64,000 nt of DNA from Macrobrachium rosenbergii (GCF_040412425.1 NC_089762.1:22356147-22420146); one strand, 5' to 3'; numbered from the stretch's first letter, positions 1 through 13,267 are shown. Numbers and translations are program-made. Notes: a model not told the origin generated them from the letters alone.

Positions 1-137
1 ATAATAATGCCAAAATAATAATATTAGAGTTAGATAATAACATAAATAAGAAATATATAAAAATGGAAAACACTAAAATCGTATAAAATAATATATATAT
101 ATATGTGTGTGTTTGTCTGTATCTATATGTATATATG

Positions 138-139
<2 letters not shown>

Positions 140-219
<80 letters not shown>
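140..219. repeat. (AT)n microsatellite
   Basis: Nearly pure AT dinucleotide run in an AT-rich stretch. The alternating Tyr-Ile ORF crossing it is a translation of the repeat, not a gene. Confidence 0.97.
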
Positions 220-222
<3 letters not shown>

Positions 223-375
223 GTGGCCCCGTCCTAAAATTTTCTGGATCCGCTAGTGTACATAGGCTGCTCTTCAGAGTGAAATTTAATTAAATATTCG
301 TTGGAATTTTGTCCTTATTAGTTTATCAAATATAGCGAGTTGTGGTAGCCATTAAGTCCAAATTTTTTTTTAGTT

Positions 376-377
376 CA

Positions 378-442
<65 letters not shown>

Positions 443-446
443 TACT
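376..446. repeat. (TC)n microsatellite
   Basis: Run of TC dinucleotides with minor interruptions. Ser-Leu and Arg-Glu ORFs on the two strands are artefacts of it. Confidence 0.97.
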
Positions 447-627
447 GTCCTATGTCCTGTCCTGGAGTGTCCTTTCTTCCAGACTTGCCATCTGGTCTGT
501 ATCTGTGTTGTACACAACATTTCCATTATTATTTCCAGCCATTCCTACTGGTCTTCATCTAATCCTGCCATGCCTTCATTTCTGATTTGAACACGAACAA
601 GAGTAGACGAAAAAAAGAAGCGCCTTA

Positions 628-882
628 GTTTAACCAGACCACTGAGCTGATTAACAGCTCTCCTAGGGCTGGCCCGAAGGATTAAACATTTTACGTGGCT
701 AGAACCAATTGGTTGCCCAGCAGCGGGACCTAGCTTATTGTGGAATCAGTACATTATGGCGAGGAATGATTCTATCACGAAATAAATTCCTCTGTCTTCA
801 TCAACCGGCCGGGGAGTCGAACTCAAGTTGCAGCGAGGTACAAGTCCACAGCTCACCGGCTCATCAACGAGAGCTTGAGGTA
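628..882 (-). mobile_element. tRNA-derived SINE
   Basis: Read on the minus strand, the element begins near 882 with a tRNA-like head. GAGTTCGACTCC at about 816-827 resembles a pol III B box, and a degenerate A-box region precedes it. A tRNA-unrelated body follows and ends near 628 in the segment complementary to TTTAACCAGACCACTGAGC. I recognise this sequence from memory as a repeat common in decapod genomes, which is the main reason for the call. The same 3' segment occurs again, truncated, at 18,047-18,095. No target-site duplication was identified. The ORFs across it are incidental. Confidence 0.7.
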
Positions 883-2658
883 GACGAACAGGCATCCTTT
901 CTGTTCCAGGGAAATACCTTACTCTTGAGTTTGGGCTGAAGTTTCCTGTGTTGCCACTGGACCAAATGGCAGGAACGAATTATCTGGGTCATAGAGTAAG
1001 CCATGAAGTGTTCAGCATCTGATTGGATAACCTTCAACTCTGGGAATTGCAGAGAAGGCCCATAGTGCTCTGGAGGGTAACACACTGCTGCTTGCAGCCA
1101 ACTTTTGAAGATAACCATTTAGTGGTATTGGGCTTGCTGAGATTCCTCATGCTCAATAACCAACAGAGATGTAGAAACGCGCTGCAAGGGATATTGTGTG
1201 CCAATAATTCATCTCCCCATGTGTAGGAAATTGATCATTTTCACTAGACGAAGTTTGTGCCAAAATTTATCTTGAGAAATCGAGGACAGAGGTTCATTAT
1301 CACGTATGAATTTAGCTTTGGAAATAAGAAAGTCTAAAAAAGGAAAAGAAGCTGTATGGCTGGTTCAAAGACAAAGTAAAAGGCAGAAAGTAATGCTGGC
1401 CAGGTACCACCATCAGCGATAGCTCATTCCATCTTGAGACGTTTATTTGGCGTGCTTTCAATCATGGTGTTTTCTATCCTGCGCGAGTGATGATGGCCTG
1501 CCTGCTACCTCAGTAGTTTTCAGAACTGTTTACCACGGGTCCTCGGCAGTCGTTTGAAAGTTATTAATTCTTGCTCCAGCAATCCTTTTTGGGATTTTGG
1601 TAGCTGTGTGGAGCTGACGGGTGTGTAAATAGCCTTTTGCTCCTGTACGCATACTCACCTAATATGTTGAATGATAATAGAAATCCTTCCTTTCGATATT
1701 CGACCTTGTTCTTGACTCTGAACTGATTTGGAATGAGCGCTGTGAACACCAATTTCAACTTTTTTTGCCTTGATACTGGTTTCTGATAGCAGCAATTCTA
1801 CTCCCGAATTCTGGCCTTTCATTCACAGGTGCTTCTTTAACACAGCTGATGGTCGAATAGTACCCAGATCATTGTGAGGAGGAGGGGAGAAGGGAATTAG
1901 GAGGAGGAGGAGGAGGAGGACTGTTGTCAAGAAGGACATTCTCAAGGTTCTTTGTGAGGATGGTGGAGCGTGGTGCTCAACCTTGACAGTCTGTTCCTTG
2001 CGAGATGCCATTATTTATGTGAGCTATGCCCCGGTTGGCTGGAACTGTTCCATACTTGGTCTTGTTTCGCTGCCTCATGCAATCTGAAGTTTCTGCAATA
2101 GTGTATTTATTTGTATATTTATTTTGCTCTGAACCACCCGATTCACGCATTTGAACTATAGCCATCAAATTGTGCCCCCTTTGTTCCCCAGTTAATTGCT
2201 CTCTGAAAAGATTATTCCAGGTCAGATTCTTGGCCAGCATTTTGATGACCTTCAATGCAAGATTTGCATTTCAGGAAACCTCTGACTGGCTAGAAGTCGG
2301 CAGACGTAGGTGGTATTTGTGGTGACCTCCCTCCCTCCCTCACTGGTCTCTTAGTATCAGGCAGCATTTGCTGGTTTCCTTTTTCTCACTCAATTTGTAT
2401 CTTCATTCATTCCGAATTGGCTTCAAGTGATGCCCAGCCGATGGGAAAGCTGATAGTTCACGCTTTCGTTTTAAGGATGGCAGGACATTTATAGTTCATG
2501 CCATTCCTTATGTACGGTGCTCTTAACTTTCCTGCAACAAATAAAAATCCAGGTGTCATCGAGATGAGAGCATATTAACATGATGAAGGTTGGGGGTGGC
2601 AATAGTTCTGACGCTTCCAGACACTATAGGCACTCCTCTCCCCCACCGGCTCCTCCTC

Positions 2659-2660
<2 letters not shown>

Positions 2661-2691
<31 letters not shown>
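2661..2691. repeat. (CA)n microsatellite
   Basis: Perfect CA run of about 31 bases. The Cys-Val tail of a minus-strand ORF here is a repeat translation. Confidence 0.97.
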
Positions 2692-2695
<4 letters not shown>

Positions 2696-3367
2696 GAAAA
2701 TGCTCCAGTTTGAACAGAGAGAGAGGACCCCTAAGGTAGCCTACTGAAAAGACGAGGTCTTCATCCCAGGGGAAACAGGAATGGACAAAGTAGCAGCAAC
2801 GGGATGCATAGACGACTAGGTAACTTGAACCGTGTATGTCGCACAAGTCTTGTCTGTTGTAAATAGCATTTGTTTTGACATGTCCGGTCGGCCGTGGATG
2901 AAACCTGTTGTCCATTCTACTGAAAACAGAGTATATTATGCTTTTATGCTGTTTTGTATCAGTGTGCGGTGCACGAAAGCCTCATTGCTAAGCATGCTCT
3001 GTTCATGTATGTCAGGATTATGGTAACCTGGGCTTACGCAGTTAAGGTCCATCTTTGTTATTAGGCTAGCTGGTGGTTGGTTCTCCGTCCAGTTGTAGCA
3101 GCCATCGTTCCAAGTAAAAATATTCCCTAATACCTAGATACAGGTAAGATTAGTGAAAACAAAACCAGGTGGAACGCACCACGTTTGTTATCAGTTTTAC
3201 TTGTAAAGACGAGGCATTACAAATTGTATTCATTTTTGTACCATCGATAATTCATGGTTTGTCATCATGCTGGCCGTTGCCTGGAAAACTTAGAAAAGAA
3301 AAAATCATATTCATCGCACCATTCACCCAATACACTGAAGCTTGGGCGATAGTTATGTGATATCATA

Positions 3368-3371
3368 GTCT

Positions 3372-3421
<50 letters not shown>
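3368..3421. repeat. (TC)n microsatellite
   Basis: TC run interrupted once by an extra C. Confidence 0.97.
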
Positions 3422-3425
<4 letters not shown>

Positions 3426-4191
3426 GTTTCCTGTAAGAGCAAATAGCAGAGCCATTTATTGTCAAATTTGCCCATTCAAGTCCCGTACTGAGACAACCCC
3501 AAACATCTGAGGTTTTCATTTAGATGTAGACGATAAAAATTTGATGTTTGTGGACGTGTGTTTTCTAAAGATTCCCCTTTGTAGTGTTTTCCTTCTAGAA
3601 GACACTTAGCAGCGCCTGCAGTTGGTGTGCAGTGAATACTGTAGGTTGCTTTGCCCAGCTCAGGCAGAGCATTCGTGAACTGTATCCAGTGACAAAGGTT
3701 CTCCTTCGGCACCCAATCCTCAGTTTCCTCTCAATGTTTCTCGCCCTCCACTCTTGAATGTTATTCATCATTTTAATGATTTATTACCACTTTTTGCTGT
3801 TCTTGTTCTCAGATCATTCCTTTTTCTTTCAGTATCCATTTCCTCAAGACTGAAACTAACTCTCCTTCTCCGGCCAAAAGCATCATTACCTTCCAGACCT
3901 TGGACTTCACAAACTCTCTCTAACTAACAACTTTCTTTTACTGTCATTCTCTCGTAGTCTGTGCTGATATCCTCTTTATTTTCTGTTTTAAATTCTCTTA
4001 CTCCTCAGCATGTTTGTGTTTGTTACAGGATGCACAGGTGAAAGGGCCCAAGCAGCATATGGCCAGCTTGAGTCTAGTTCATTGTTATATATTGGCGGAT
4101 GCGCAGGCACATGAACAGCACAGCATAAACGTTGTTTCGTTCTCGTCAAAATATGTCATCAAAACGGGAGTGTCTCCGAGGTGATCATAAA

Positions 4192-4194
<3 letters not shown>

Positions 4195-4253
<59 letters not shown>
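4195..4253. repeat. (TC)n microsatellite
   Basis: Uninterrupted TC run of almost 60 bases. Confidence 0.97.
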
Positions 4254-4256
<3 letters not shown>

Positions 4257-4544
4257 CTAAAATTGTATTATTATCGACTATTCCGAAGTTTGGTGAAAAA
4301 AGTGGAAAATACTGAAGGTGCAGCTGCCAGACCAGACGGAAGAGGAAATCTCTGGCATCTGTTTCTCCTGGCTTTGCCTTTTCATGTTTGTCCGTCCAGT
4401 GGTTTCTATGGAACCTGCCCCGAGGTCTGGAAGATGAAAAGGAGAGACATCAAATCAGAGGCAAAGTGGGACTTCCAGGAATTGACTATTTGTCTCTTTT
4501 ACTGATCCTGCTACGCAAGGGACATCAGGTGTGCAAGTAAGCAG

Positions 4545-4607
4545 TGTCTCTCTCCCTCTCTCTCTCCTCTCCATATCTCTCTCTCTCTCTCTACTCTCTC
4601 TCTCTCA
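4545..4607. repeat. Interrupted (TC)n microsatellite
   Basis: TC-rich stretch with several interruptions, probably a degraded microsatellite. Confidence 0.9.
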
Positions 4608-5054
4608 GCCAATCAGGGTCGTTTCCACCACCTTTGCCTGAAGAAGTTTCCTGGACCTTTGTGACCAGCCTAAAGCAGTCTGGAAGGTTTCAATGATCGA
4701 ATCATGCTTGAACTCCGGTCCGTTCAGCCATGTTTGTTTGTCCTCAGTCAACATTCCAGTGCCGTTTTATTAAGGTGAGTTAAATTACTGAGGTTAAGAA
4801 TAAGTACTCCGTGAATATGGACGCCTCTGAATCAGAGTTTCATGGTCGCCTAGAAATTTGTGATTCGTCACAGGCCTAGTCAGAGGTGTTAAGAGGCCAT
4901 GGAAGACTTAGTTAACGTTGCTTTCCAAAGGCCTCTGATGAGGCATTTATCTACATATGAGAGGATGTATTTAGTAGGCTATAGTACTATTGAACTATTA
5001 AACTAGTTGCGTTGCAATAGATAAATGCTAGGTATCAGATCCCAAGACTAGGCC

Positions 5055-5140
5055 TAAAAGGGTGCCAGCGTGGCATAGTCCTGAATTAAGGCGCTCAATC
5101 GTGTTGTATCTCCGGTTATGTTCAATTCTTGACTTGAAGA
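5055..5140 (+). mobile_element. Possible tRNA-derived SINE head
   Basis: GTGGCATAGTCC at about 5,070 resembles a pol III A box. GTTCAATTCTTG at about 5,119 resembles a B box at roughly tRNA-like spacing. There is no acceptor-stem pairing or complete cloverleaf, so this is not an intact tRNA gene. A SINE head or a decayed tRNA pseudogene are both possible. Confidence 0.3.
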
Positions 5141-6441
5141 ACGATGCTTTATTGCAGTGTACATGGAACCAATATATTGTGAATGAAGACGGACTCAATT
5201 CACAGTATATTGATTTCAAGTACAATGCAATAAAGCCGAAAAATTATGCAATGACAGATTTTCCCACTTAGACATGGAACTATGGGTTTGTGGTACACTC
5301 CTGTAACTAGTGCACTAAGCTATCTCGCAAATGTCTTGTATTATTTTCTTGTGTGAGGTGGGGATAGGAACGCAGATCATTTATTAGGTATCTAGGATTT
5401 AGAAAAGCTAATCCTCTCGTCGCCCGCATCAAATTGTTCTTTGTGTCAAGAGTCTGAGTTCAATTCGGAAGGAAACTGTGGCCAAACCCAGCTTTGCGTT
5501 TTTTGACAGAAAGACATGACGACCAGCTGTGCAGAGAAAGTGCCATTTATTCAAACGGAGTTAGTAATCCCAGTCGTGCCATCATTACCTGTGTAGCCCT
5601 CAGTCAGTTGGGAGGAGGAGGAGGAGGAGGAGTTAATTTCAACACAAGGTTCCTTGTCCTGTTTCAGAAACGTCAGTCTGTAGAGTAAGTTAAGTTTTCC
5701 TTCATAAAGGCTCTCCTTCTTTATTTACAATTCGAAGTGAAGAACAGGAAGGGCCAACGCCTCAGGTTTTAAAATGATCTCCTGATAAAAGTCCCAGATT
5801 TCAGAAATCAGTTGACAGGCCATGACAGTACAGCGAGACAGGTTGGGTGGGAGTGTATGAGCACAACGGCTAACTTTTATTTGATAAAGTGAATGCGACA
5901 GGACAGCATGTTCATGGCAGTCAAGATGGTATCACAAGTTCCTATGGCTACTTTGTGAAGATATGGATTTTTTTGTATTGGCCAAACAATATGTAGGTTT
6001 GAATGTTGTTGACGTCTTAAGTGATTCAGATTATTTTTGGTTTCAACGTCCATTTGTAAAGTGATGAAACACATTTTGAAAACAAGTTTGAGGGGACAGT
6101 TAATTCTAGGAACACAATCTTAAAGAATCACTTATCATTCACTTGAACGGTTTCTCGAACTACACCAACGAATTCTAATGTAACAAGAAGTCTGAAAATG
6201 CACCATAACTGTTAAAGCCACAACGCGATAATGCTTGAAACATATTGATAGCCTTTATGAATCATGAATTTTGAATGAAATGTTCTTGAGCGAGGTTATA
6301 ACACAATCATCTATCAAAATACAATAAATGCTGAAATGAACATGAAATACGCAGGCTTTGACTGTTCATTCTCCGAAATAAAATTAAATTTCAGTTCAAT
6401 CCGATGTTAAGTTCATGCTGAAATCCTCGATTCGTTGTGGG

Positions 6442-6494
6442 CTTTCAACTTCAACTGCACTTTATTCCCTGGGAAAACCAGGTTGTATTCTGCC

Positions 6495-6530
<36 letters not shown>

Positions 6531-6682
6531 CAGGTTTTCCAGCTTCCAGCTGCACTTTATTCCCTAGGAGAAAACAGATTTGTATTCTGCCATGAGAGAG
6601 AGAGAGAAAGAGAGAGAGAGATTGTCAGATTTTCAACTTGAACTGCACTTATTTCCCTGGGAAAACCAGGTTGTATTCTGCC

Positions 6683-6738
<56 letters not shown>

Positions 6739-6875
6739 CAGGTTTTCAACTGGTACTTTATTCCCCTGGGAAAACCAGGTTGTATTCTGCCATAGAGAGA
6801 GAGAGAGAGAGAGGGTGTCAGGTTTTTCACTTCAAGCTGCACTTTATTCCTGGGAAAACCAGGTTGTATTCTGCC

Positions 6876-6933
<58 letters not shown>

Positions 6934-7454
6934 CAGGTTTTCCAGCAACTACACTTTATTCCCCTGGGAAAACCAAGGTTGTATTCTGCCATGAGAGAGA
7001 GAGAGAAGATTGTCAGGTTTTCAACTTCAATTACTTTATTCCCTGGGAAAACCAGGTTTGTATTCTCATGAGAGAGAGAGAGAGAGAGAGGTCAGGTTTC
7101 AACTTCAACTGCACTTTGTTCCTGGAAAACCAGGTTGTATTCTGCCATGAGTTGTCAGGTTTCAACTTCCCAGCTGCACTTTATTCCCCTGGGAAAACCA
7201 GGTTGTATTCTACTATGAGAGAGAGAGAGAGAGAGAGAGATTTATCAGGTTTCACCTTCAACTGCACTTTATTCCCTAGAAAACCAGGTTGTATTCTGCT
7301 GCATGAGTTGTGTCAGGTTTTCAACTTCAATTGCACTTTGTTCCCTGGGAAAACTGGGTTGTATTCACCACCATGAGAGAGAGAGAGAGAGAGATTGTCA
7401 GGTTTTCAACTTCAACTGCTTTATTCCCTGGAAAACCAGGTTATATTCTGCCAT

Positions 7455-7485
<31 letters not shown>

Positions 7486-7570
7486 CTGTGTTTTTATCCT
7501 CACTCTTTTATTCTTTTGGGTTTTCAACTTCAGCTGCACTTTATTCCTGGGAGAAAACCGGGTTGTATTC

Positions 7571-7623
<53 letters not shown>

Positions 7624-7672
7624 CAGGTTTCACCTTCAACTGCACTATTCCTAGGAAAACCAGGTTGTATTC

Positions 7673-7723
<51 letters not shown>

Positions 7724-8104
7724 CAGGTTTTCAACTTCAACTACTTTATTCCTGGGGAAAACCAGGTTGTATTACCTGTAGAGAGAGATGAGAGAGAGAG
7801 AGAAGATGGTCAGGTTTTCAACTTCAACTGCACTTTATTCCTGGGAAAACCAGGTTATATTCTGCCATGAGAGAGAGAGAGAGAGAGAGAGAGGTGTCAG
7901 GTTTCACCTTCAACTGCACTTTATTCCCCTGGAAGAAACAAGGTTGTATTCTGCCATGAGAGAGAGAGAGAGACTGTCAGGACAGCTAACTGCACTTATT
8001 CCCTGGGAAAACCAGGTTGTATTCACATGAGAGAGATGAGAGAGAGATGGTCAGGTTTCTTCAACTGCACTTTATTCCCTGGGAAAACCAGGTTGTATTC
8101 TGCC

Positions 8105-8139
<35 letters not shown>

Positions 8140-8212
8140 AAGAGGAAGATATCAGGATTTTCAACTTCAACTGCGCTGTTCCCCTGGGAAAACCAAGTTG
8201 TATTCTGCCATG

Positions 8213-8265
<53 letters not shown>

Positions 8266-8416
8266 GGAGTTTAACTAACTGCACTATATTCCCCTGGGAA
8301 AACCAGGTTGTATGCTGTGAGAGAGATGAGAGAAGAGAGAGAGAAAGAAGATATCAGGTTTTCAACTTCAACTGCACTTGCTATTCCTGGGAAAACCAGG
8401 TTGCATTATTCTGCCA

Positions 8417-8449
<33 letters not shown>

Positions 8450-8500
8450 CAATTTCAACTTCAGCACTTTATTCCCTGGAAAACCAGGTTGTATTCTGCC

Positions 8501-8561
<61 letters not shown>

Positions 8562-8619
8562 CCAGGTTTTCCAGCTGTGCCTTTATTCCCCTGGGAAAAC
8601 CAAGTTTGTATTCTGCCAT

Positions 8620-8653
<34 letters not shown>

Positions 8654-8885
8654 GGGGTGTCAGGTTTCCACTTCAACTGCACTTTATTCCCTGGAAAACC
8701 AGGTTGTATTCTGCCATGAGAGAGAGAGAGAGAGAGAGAGAGGTTGTCTGTTTCAATTTTCAACTGCACTTTATTCCCTGGAAAACCAGGTTGTATTCTG
8801 TGAGAGAGAGAGAGATTGTGGGAGTTTTCTTCTTCACTTTGACCCTGGGAAAACCAGGTTGTATTTACCATGAGAGAGAGAGACC
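6442..8885 (-). repeat. LINE 3'-UTR minisatellite array, about 27 units
   Basis: About 27 imperfect tandem units of roughly 60-115 bp. On the plus strand each has a conserved core (TTCAACTGCACTTTATTCC, then GGGAAAACCAGGTTGTATTC) followed by ATGAGAGAGAG and a GA run of very variable length. On the minus strand the core contains AATAAAG, a polyadenylation-signal-like hexamer, repeated in nearly every unit. The array abuts the C-terminal coding end of the minus-strand LINE at 8,886. A single unit is found at the 3' end of the truncated LINE copy at 13,470-13,675. I therefore infer that the unit is the LINE 3' UTR, expanded in tandem. The long Arg-Glu-rich ORFs in all frames here are repeat translations. 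Confidence 0.9.
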
Positions 8886-11800
8886 GCTAAACCTTACAAT
8901 TCGTTCGGGTTGCCCCAGGTCCTCAGTGCTTGAGGCACCTTTGATGTCTACCAGAGGAGATTCCTGGCATCTTCCATTACATGTTTGCATCTTCCAGTCT
9001 TGGATGGTCTGGGATGCATCTTAGATATTGTCGAGCTTATTCTTAAGCCACATCTCGCTCACTCCTGGTATTATGTTCCTCAGATGAGCTGGTAGCGCAT
9101 TGAATAGACGCTATTATCGATGCTGGTGCGTGGTGGATTAATGTCACTGTGTGCTTTCCCTTAATTTCCTGAGTATAGTTTTGGCACTATTAATCTGCCT
9201 CTGCTTGCTCTTTGATAATTTTAGTTCCATGATGTTTTTCGACAATTCCTTCTATCTGTTTCCATGCTTGAATTTACCATGTAGCGTTCTCTTCTCCATT
9301 CAAGACTATATAAATTTAAGATTGTAGTCTTTCCCAGTAGTCAGGTCCTTAACTTCTTCTATTCTAGCTATAAATGACCTTTGCACTCTATTTGTACAAT
9401 ATCCTTTTGGTAGTGTAGGTACCATATTATATTGCAATATTCAAGTGGACTAAATGCGTACGTTTTATAAGCATATTCATGTGTTCAGCTTTTCTTGTTT
9501 GAAGTGCAGAACAACATTCCCATTTGCTTTGCATTTTGCCCAATAAATTGCTATTTGATCATTGCATAACATATTCCTATTCAACATCACACAAGGTCTT
9601 TAACTGCTTACCTTGTTTGTGATTGTGTCTCATTAATGGAGTCCTTTATATGCATATAGCATTCTACTTTATCACCATAGTTCATTGATTCAAATTTATC
9701 GGTTAATGCTGCGTCCTACTTATCTCTGCCCATTTATATAGTATGTTTAGAGTCTCTTTGCTTGGCGAGTTCCTATCTTCATCCCCAAGCAATTTCTCTA
9801 CACTTATTCTTGTGTCGTCTGCAGAAACTTCTTACTACTAGGTCCTTAACGCATTACTGTATGTCTGCAATCATAATCACAAACAGCAATGCAGCTAACA
9901 CCGTACCCTGTGGTACAACGGATATTACGTAGCTTCATCCGATTTCTACTCATGTTGCAATCACTATCATTTTTTCTGTTTGCAACAATTCTTTTATCCA
10001 TCTTCCCCTACTTTGTCCAGCAATGTTATGTTTTCTCATTTTTGCTAATATATTATGATCTACCTTGTCAAAAGCTTTTGCAAAGTCTAGGTAAACCACA
10101 TCTGTATCACTGTTTATCATATTTTTGCCTATGCTTTCATGAGTGAGACTAACAGTTGGGTTTGTGTACTTTCCATGAGTACAAAACCATATTTGTCCTA
10201 TATTAGACAATCTATTTTTCATTAAATGTTCATTATGTTTTTCATTGCCCTTTCATATACTTTCATAATATGAGATGTCAGACTCTGGGCCTATAATTAC
10301 TTGCCTCTAGTCTTGAACCACTTTTGAAGTAGGAGTAATATATGCTAATTTATGCTCATCTATCAAATCTTGCCTGTATCTATACTTTGTCTTAATAATG
10401 TGCTGGCGGCTAGCGATTGAATGAACCACTTTCTTTAACAATATGGCGGAGTACTCCATCTTGTCCTGCTGCTAATCCATTTTTAATTTCATTAATAGCC
10501 TGCAATATCGGCTTCTCTGTAATATCTATATCTGATAAATTATTCCAGTATTTTCATCTCTTATTTCTGTATCATTATCTTCATTATCAATTCTGAGTGT
10601 AAATTCACTCTTATCTTTCTGCTAATATGTTACATATTTCCATTTTTTCATTCGTTGTTGCCCTTCAATTCTTAGAGGCCTATTTCTACTCTTATTTTAT
10701 TCATCTTTTTGCATATGAATAAAAAATTTTAGGAATTTTACTTGATATTTTGTAGTGTCATTTCTTCTAGGTTCCATTTTCATTTTCTTTTAGTTGTATT
10801 ATAATCTTTTGTTCTGCATTTCTATCTTACTTTTAGTTCCATCACACTTTCCATACATTCTTTTCTTTTGAAACTTTTTCCACTTTCTAATTTTCTGGGA
10901 GACAAGATCTTCTGTCTCTTGGAGATTCGTGACTGATGGTTACTTTTTCTTCGGTATGTATTTTCCACTATTTCCTCTAATATTTTATATAATATATCAT
11001 TATTTACCTGTATATCATCTTACAAACTGTTTTCCCATTCTTTGTTTAATTCTTCATTTATTTTTGACCAATTTATATTCTTACTATAGAAATTGTATTT
11101 TCCATATCCTTCCCATTTTTTCGTCTCTTGCTTTTCTCTGTTTTCGTATGTTCTGGAACGGACTGTTAGTTCTATGACATTATGGTCCGAAATACTGAAG
11201 TGTTATATCACTATTATTTCTTTAACATAGTTCCTGTTCCACAAATACTAGATCCTAAAAATATTATCCTTTCTTGTTGGTAGGTGATTTATTTGCTGAA
11301 TGTTATATTTCTAGTAGCATATCTGATATTTTCAAATTGCCTCTTATCTTTTCACTATTGCTCTCTTTTATATATATCAATGTAACCACAGTCTCTATTC
11401 ATTCTTTCCATTCTAAGAAAGTTAAAGTCCCAGTTAGGAGTATAGTCCAGTCCTTGTGATTTCTACATATTTCATCCAATTTTTCAATTATTATGTCAAA
11501 CTCTTTAGTATTAGGGGTCTATATATTACAATGTTCACCCAATTTTCAGATTGCATTCTACGCTATTAATTCACATTCTGTGTTACCATATTTTCTGAAT
11601 TTTCCTTGGTGTATCTCTCACTTATCATCCTTTTGGTTCCCCCTTCGATTTCTATTTTTTCTATCCCCTGATCTATAAGTTTGAAACCCTTTATCTGGTC
11701 ACCATTACCAGTCTCTTGAGAATACCAGGTTTCACTTATATTCAATATTTCTGTTTTTCATTTTGAGTTGGATTCTTCTAAGAACTCTATCTTTGCACAG

Positions 11801-11960
11801 GTTACTCGAAACACTAAACCCTGCACATTCATCATATGATGGTCTGCGTATTATCTCCGTGCTCTAATATGGGTAATAAAAGTTTTCATGTCTCTTTCCT
11901 GTTCTGATATGTTGATCTTTTTTCATTTCCAGAAATTATTACATTAAAATCCCAACTTTT
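8886..11960 (-). pseudogene. LINE ORF2 pseudogene: endonuclease plus reverse transcriptase
   Basis: Encoded the LINE enzyme that nicks target DNA and copies the element RNA in place. Visible on the minus strand: WDFNF (about 11,440, GDFNF-like) and SDHN (about 11,190) of the EEP endonuclease; NGLAAGQDGV (about 10,460); the near-intact block VVYLDFAKAFDKVDH (about 10,100-10,055, RT motif A); VPQGTVLAALLF (about 9,915, motif B); and a frame-shifted FADDT-like motif C near 9,810. The C-terminal FKNKLD-type segment lies near 9,030. At least several frame changes and stops separate these blocks. Order and spacing fit a Jockey-superfamily ORF2. No intact ORF longer than 90 codons remains. Confidence 0.85.
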
Positions 11961-12020
11961 CCATTATCTTTGTTCTTCCAGCTTCATATTTATTCACTTT
12001 GGCATAAACCTGCACTTATC

Positions 12021-13267
12021 TCATATCTGCACCATCCATAGCATCATAGATACACTGCTTGTTCCTTGTGCTATATCTAGGTGCTGATGGTTCTTATCGT
12101 GGTGCTGACATTTCATAATGTGTTGTTGGCTTGTTTTTGCCTTCATCACATGATCTTTGTTCTTTTCTTTATTTGTTTCATTTTTACCTTGATTTTTTAT
12201 ATGTATTTGATTTTGATTTTGGTTTTTCATGGCTACAGGATGCATGTACCTACATTTCTTATTAAACCTACATCCATTTCCTTCTTTCCATTTTCTACAT
12301 ATTTTTGGATGTAGATCGCTGCATTCCTCTTCATAGCCATCTAGATAGCACACATTTGCCATAGATCTCTGTTATGACATATCTTGGGATGTTTATAACA
12401 ACATCTTTCCTGCCAGAGCACCACAGTTCCTCTTTTCAAAGGGTGCATACTGTGTCTTTCTTTTCTTTTTTTTTCTTGTTCTTTCCATCCATTGTGGAAG
12501 TCTGGTACAGCCTCTTTGGGATTTTATTTTTGATTTATCATGTCATAATTTATTTCTTCATAAGTATGTTGCTGTATTGCCTCATATGTAGAATCTATGA
12601 GTTCTCTGCATCCATACTATTATCCTGTTCTTTGTTTCATTAATCTTTCTCTCTCTTAGTCTTATTTTGTACCCATTTTCCTCTTCTTACTCTTCTTCAT
12701 CTCTTCATCCTCTATTCATCCTCCACAATCTATGCATTAAGTCTTGATTTAATGACCTTGTCTATCCATACTAGACATATTGGAGCAAAATATTTACTGT
12801 GTCCTTATTTCTATTTTACTCCAACCAGCACATGAAGGTGTCATTAGTGCATTGGCAAGCATAGCATTCCTAATCAGGTTTGTGGATTTACAATATATAC
12901 CACACTCCACATAGTTTACATGCTTTAGGCATCCACGTTTGCACTATTCATCAATCAATATATTCACTAATTTCCACCATTACTTATTTTCTTTGATGGA
13001 ATGTGTTGATTTTGTGAATTTTGCTTTATAAGTCTTTTGATAACTTGAACTTTCATTGGTATCCCTTCTATTATTTTCATTATATTTTCTACAAATTTGC
13101 TTCAGTTTGAAGGATCGTATCCTTTCCAATATGTCTGTGAACAAGTTCCATCTTTTTGGTCGATATTTGCAATTCATCTCCACGATCAACAAACCAAGTT
13201 CCCTTCTGCTATTCATCATATTGAATATCTCACTATGCATGCCGGAATTTCTCCACCTTTTTGCCAC
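12021..13267 (-). pseudogene. LINE ORF1-like with CCCH zinc finger, decayed
   Basis: A 113-codon open segment (12,362-12,021) starts with a CCCH-type finger. ICRKWKEGNGCRFNKKC is followed by RYMH, giving the exact spacing C-x8-C-x5-C-x3-H. A Lys/Asn/Gln/His-rich tail follows. CCCH fingers bind RNA in other proteins, so a nucleic-acid-binding Gag-like role is a fair inference. Further upstream (13,267-12,980) is a 95-codon open segment rich in Arg, Lys and Asn, probably the N-terminal part of the same ORF1 in another frame; I do not recognise a domain in it. Stops and frame changes lie between them. Confidence 0.6.

Larger units (their letters stand above)
883..5050. other. No gene recognised
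   Basis: Apart from the microsatellites listed separately and short GGA-rich runs near 1,896-1,920, I see no supported gene here. ORFs are under 100 codons, lack recognisable domains, and none joins to a neighbour through splice sites that I could identify. It could be intergenic DNA or intron. Confidence 0.5.

Noticed and set aside
105..293. 62-codon Tyr-Ile ORF
   Set aside because: Translation of the (AT)n microsatellite.
6435..8871. Many overlapping ORFs of 70-240 codons rich in Arg-Glu or Ser-Leu
   Set aside because: They are translations of GA/CT tracts and the repeated 3'-UTR core; all frames stay open because the repeat lacks stops.
6442..8885. CRISPR-like alternation of conserved core and variable spacer
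   Set aside because: The variable part is only GA microsatellite length variation, the core matches a LINE 3' end, and the genome is eukaryotic.
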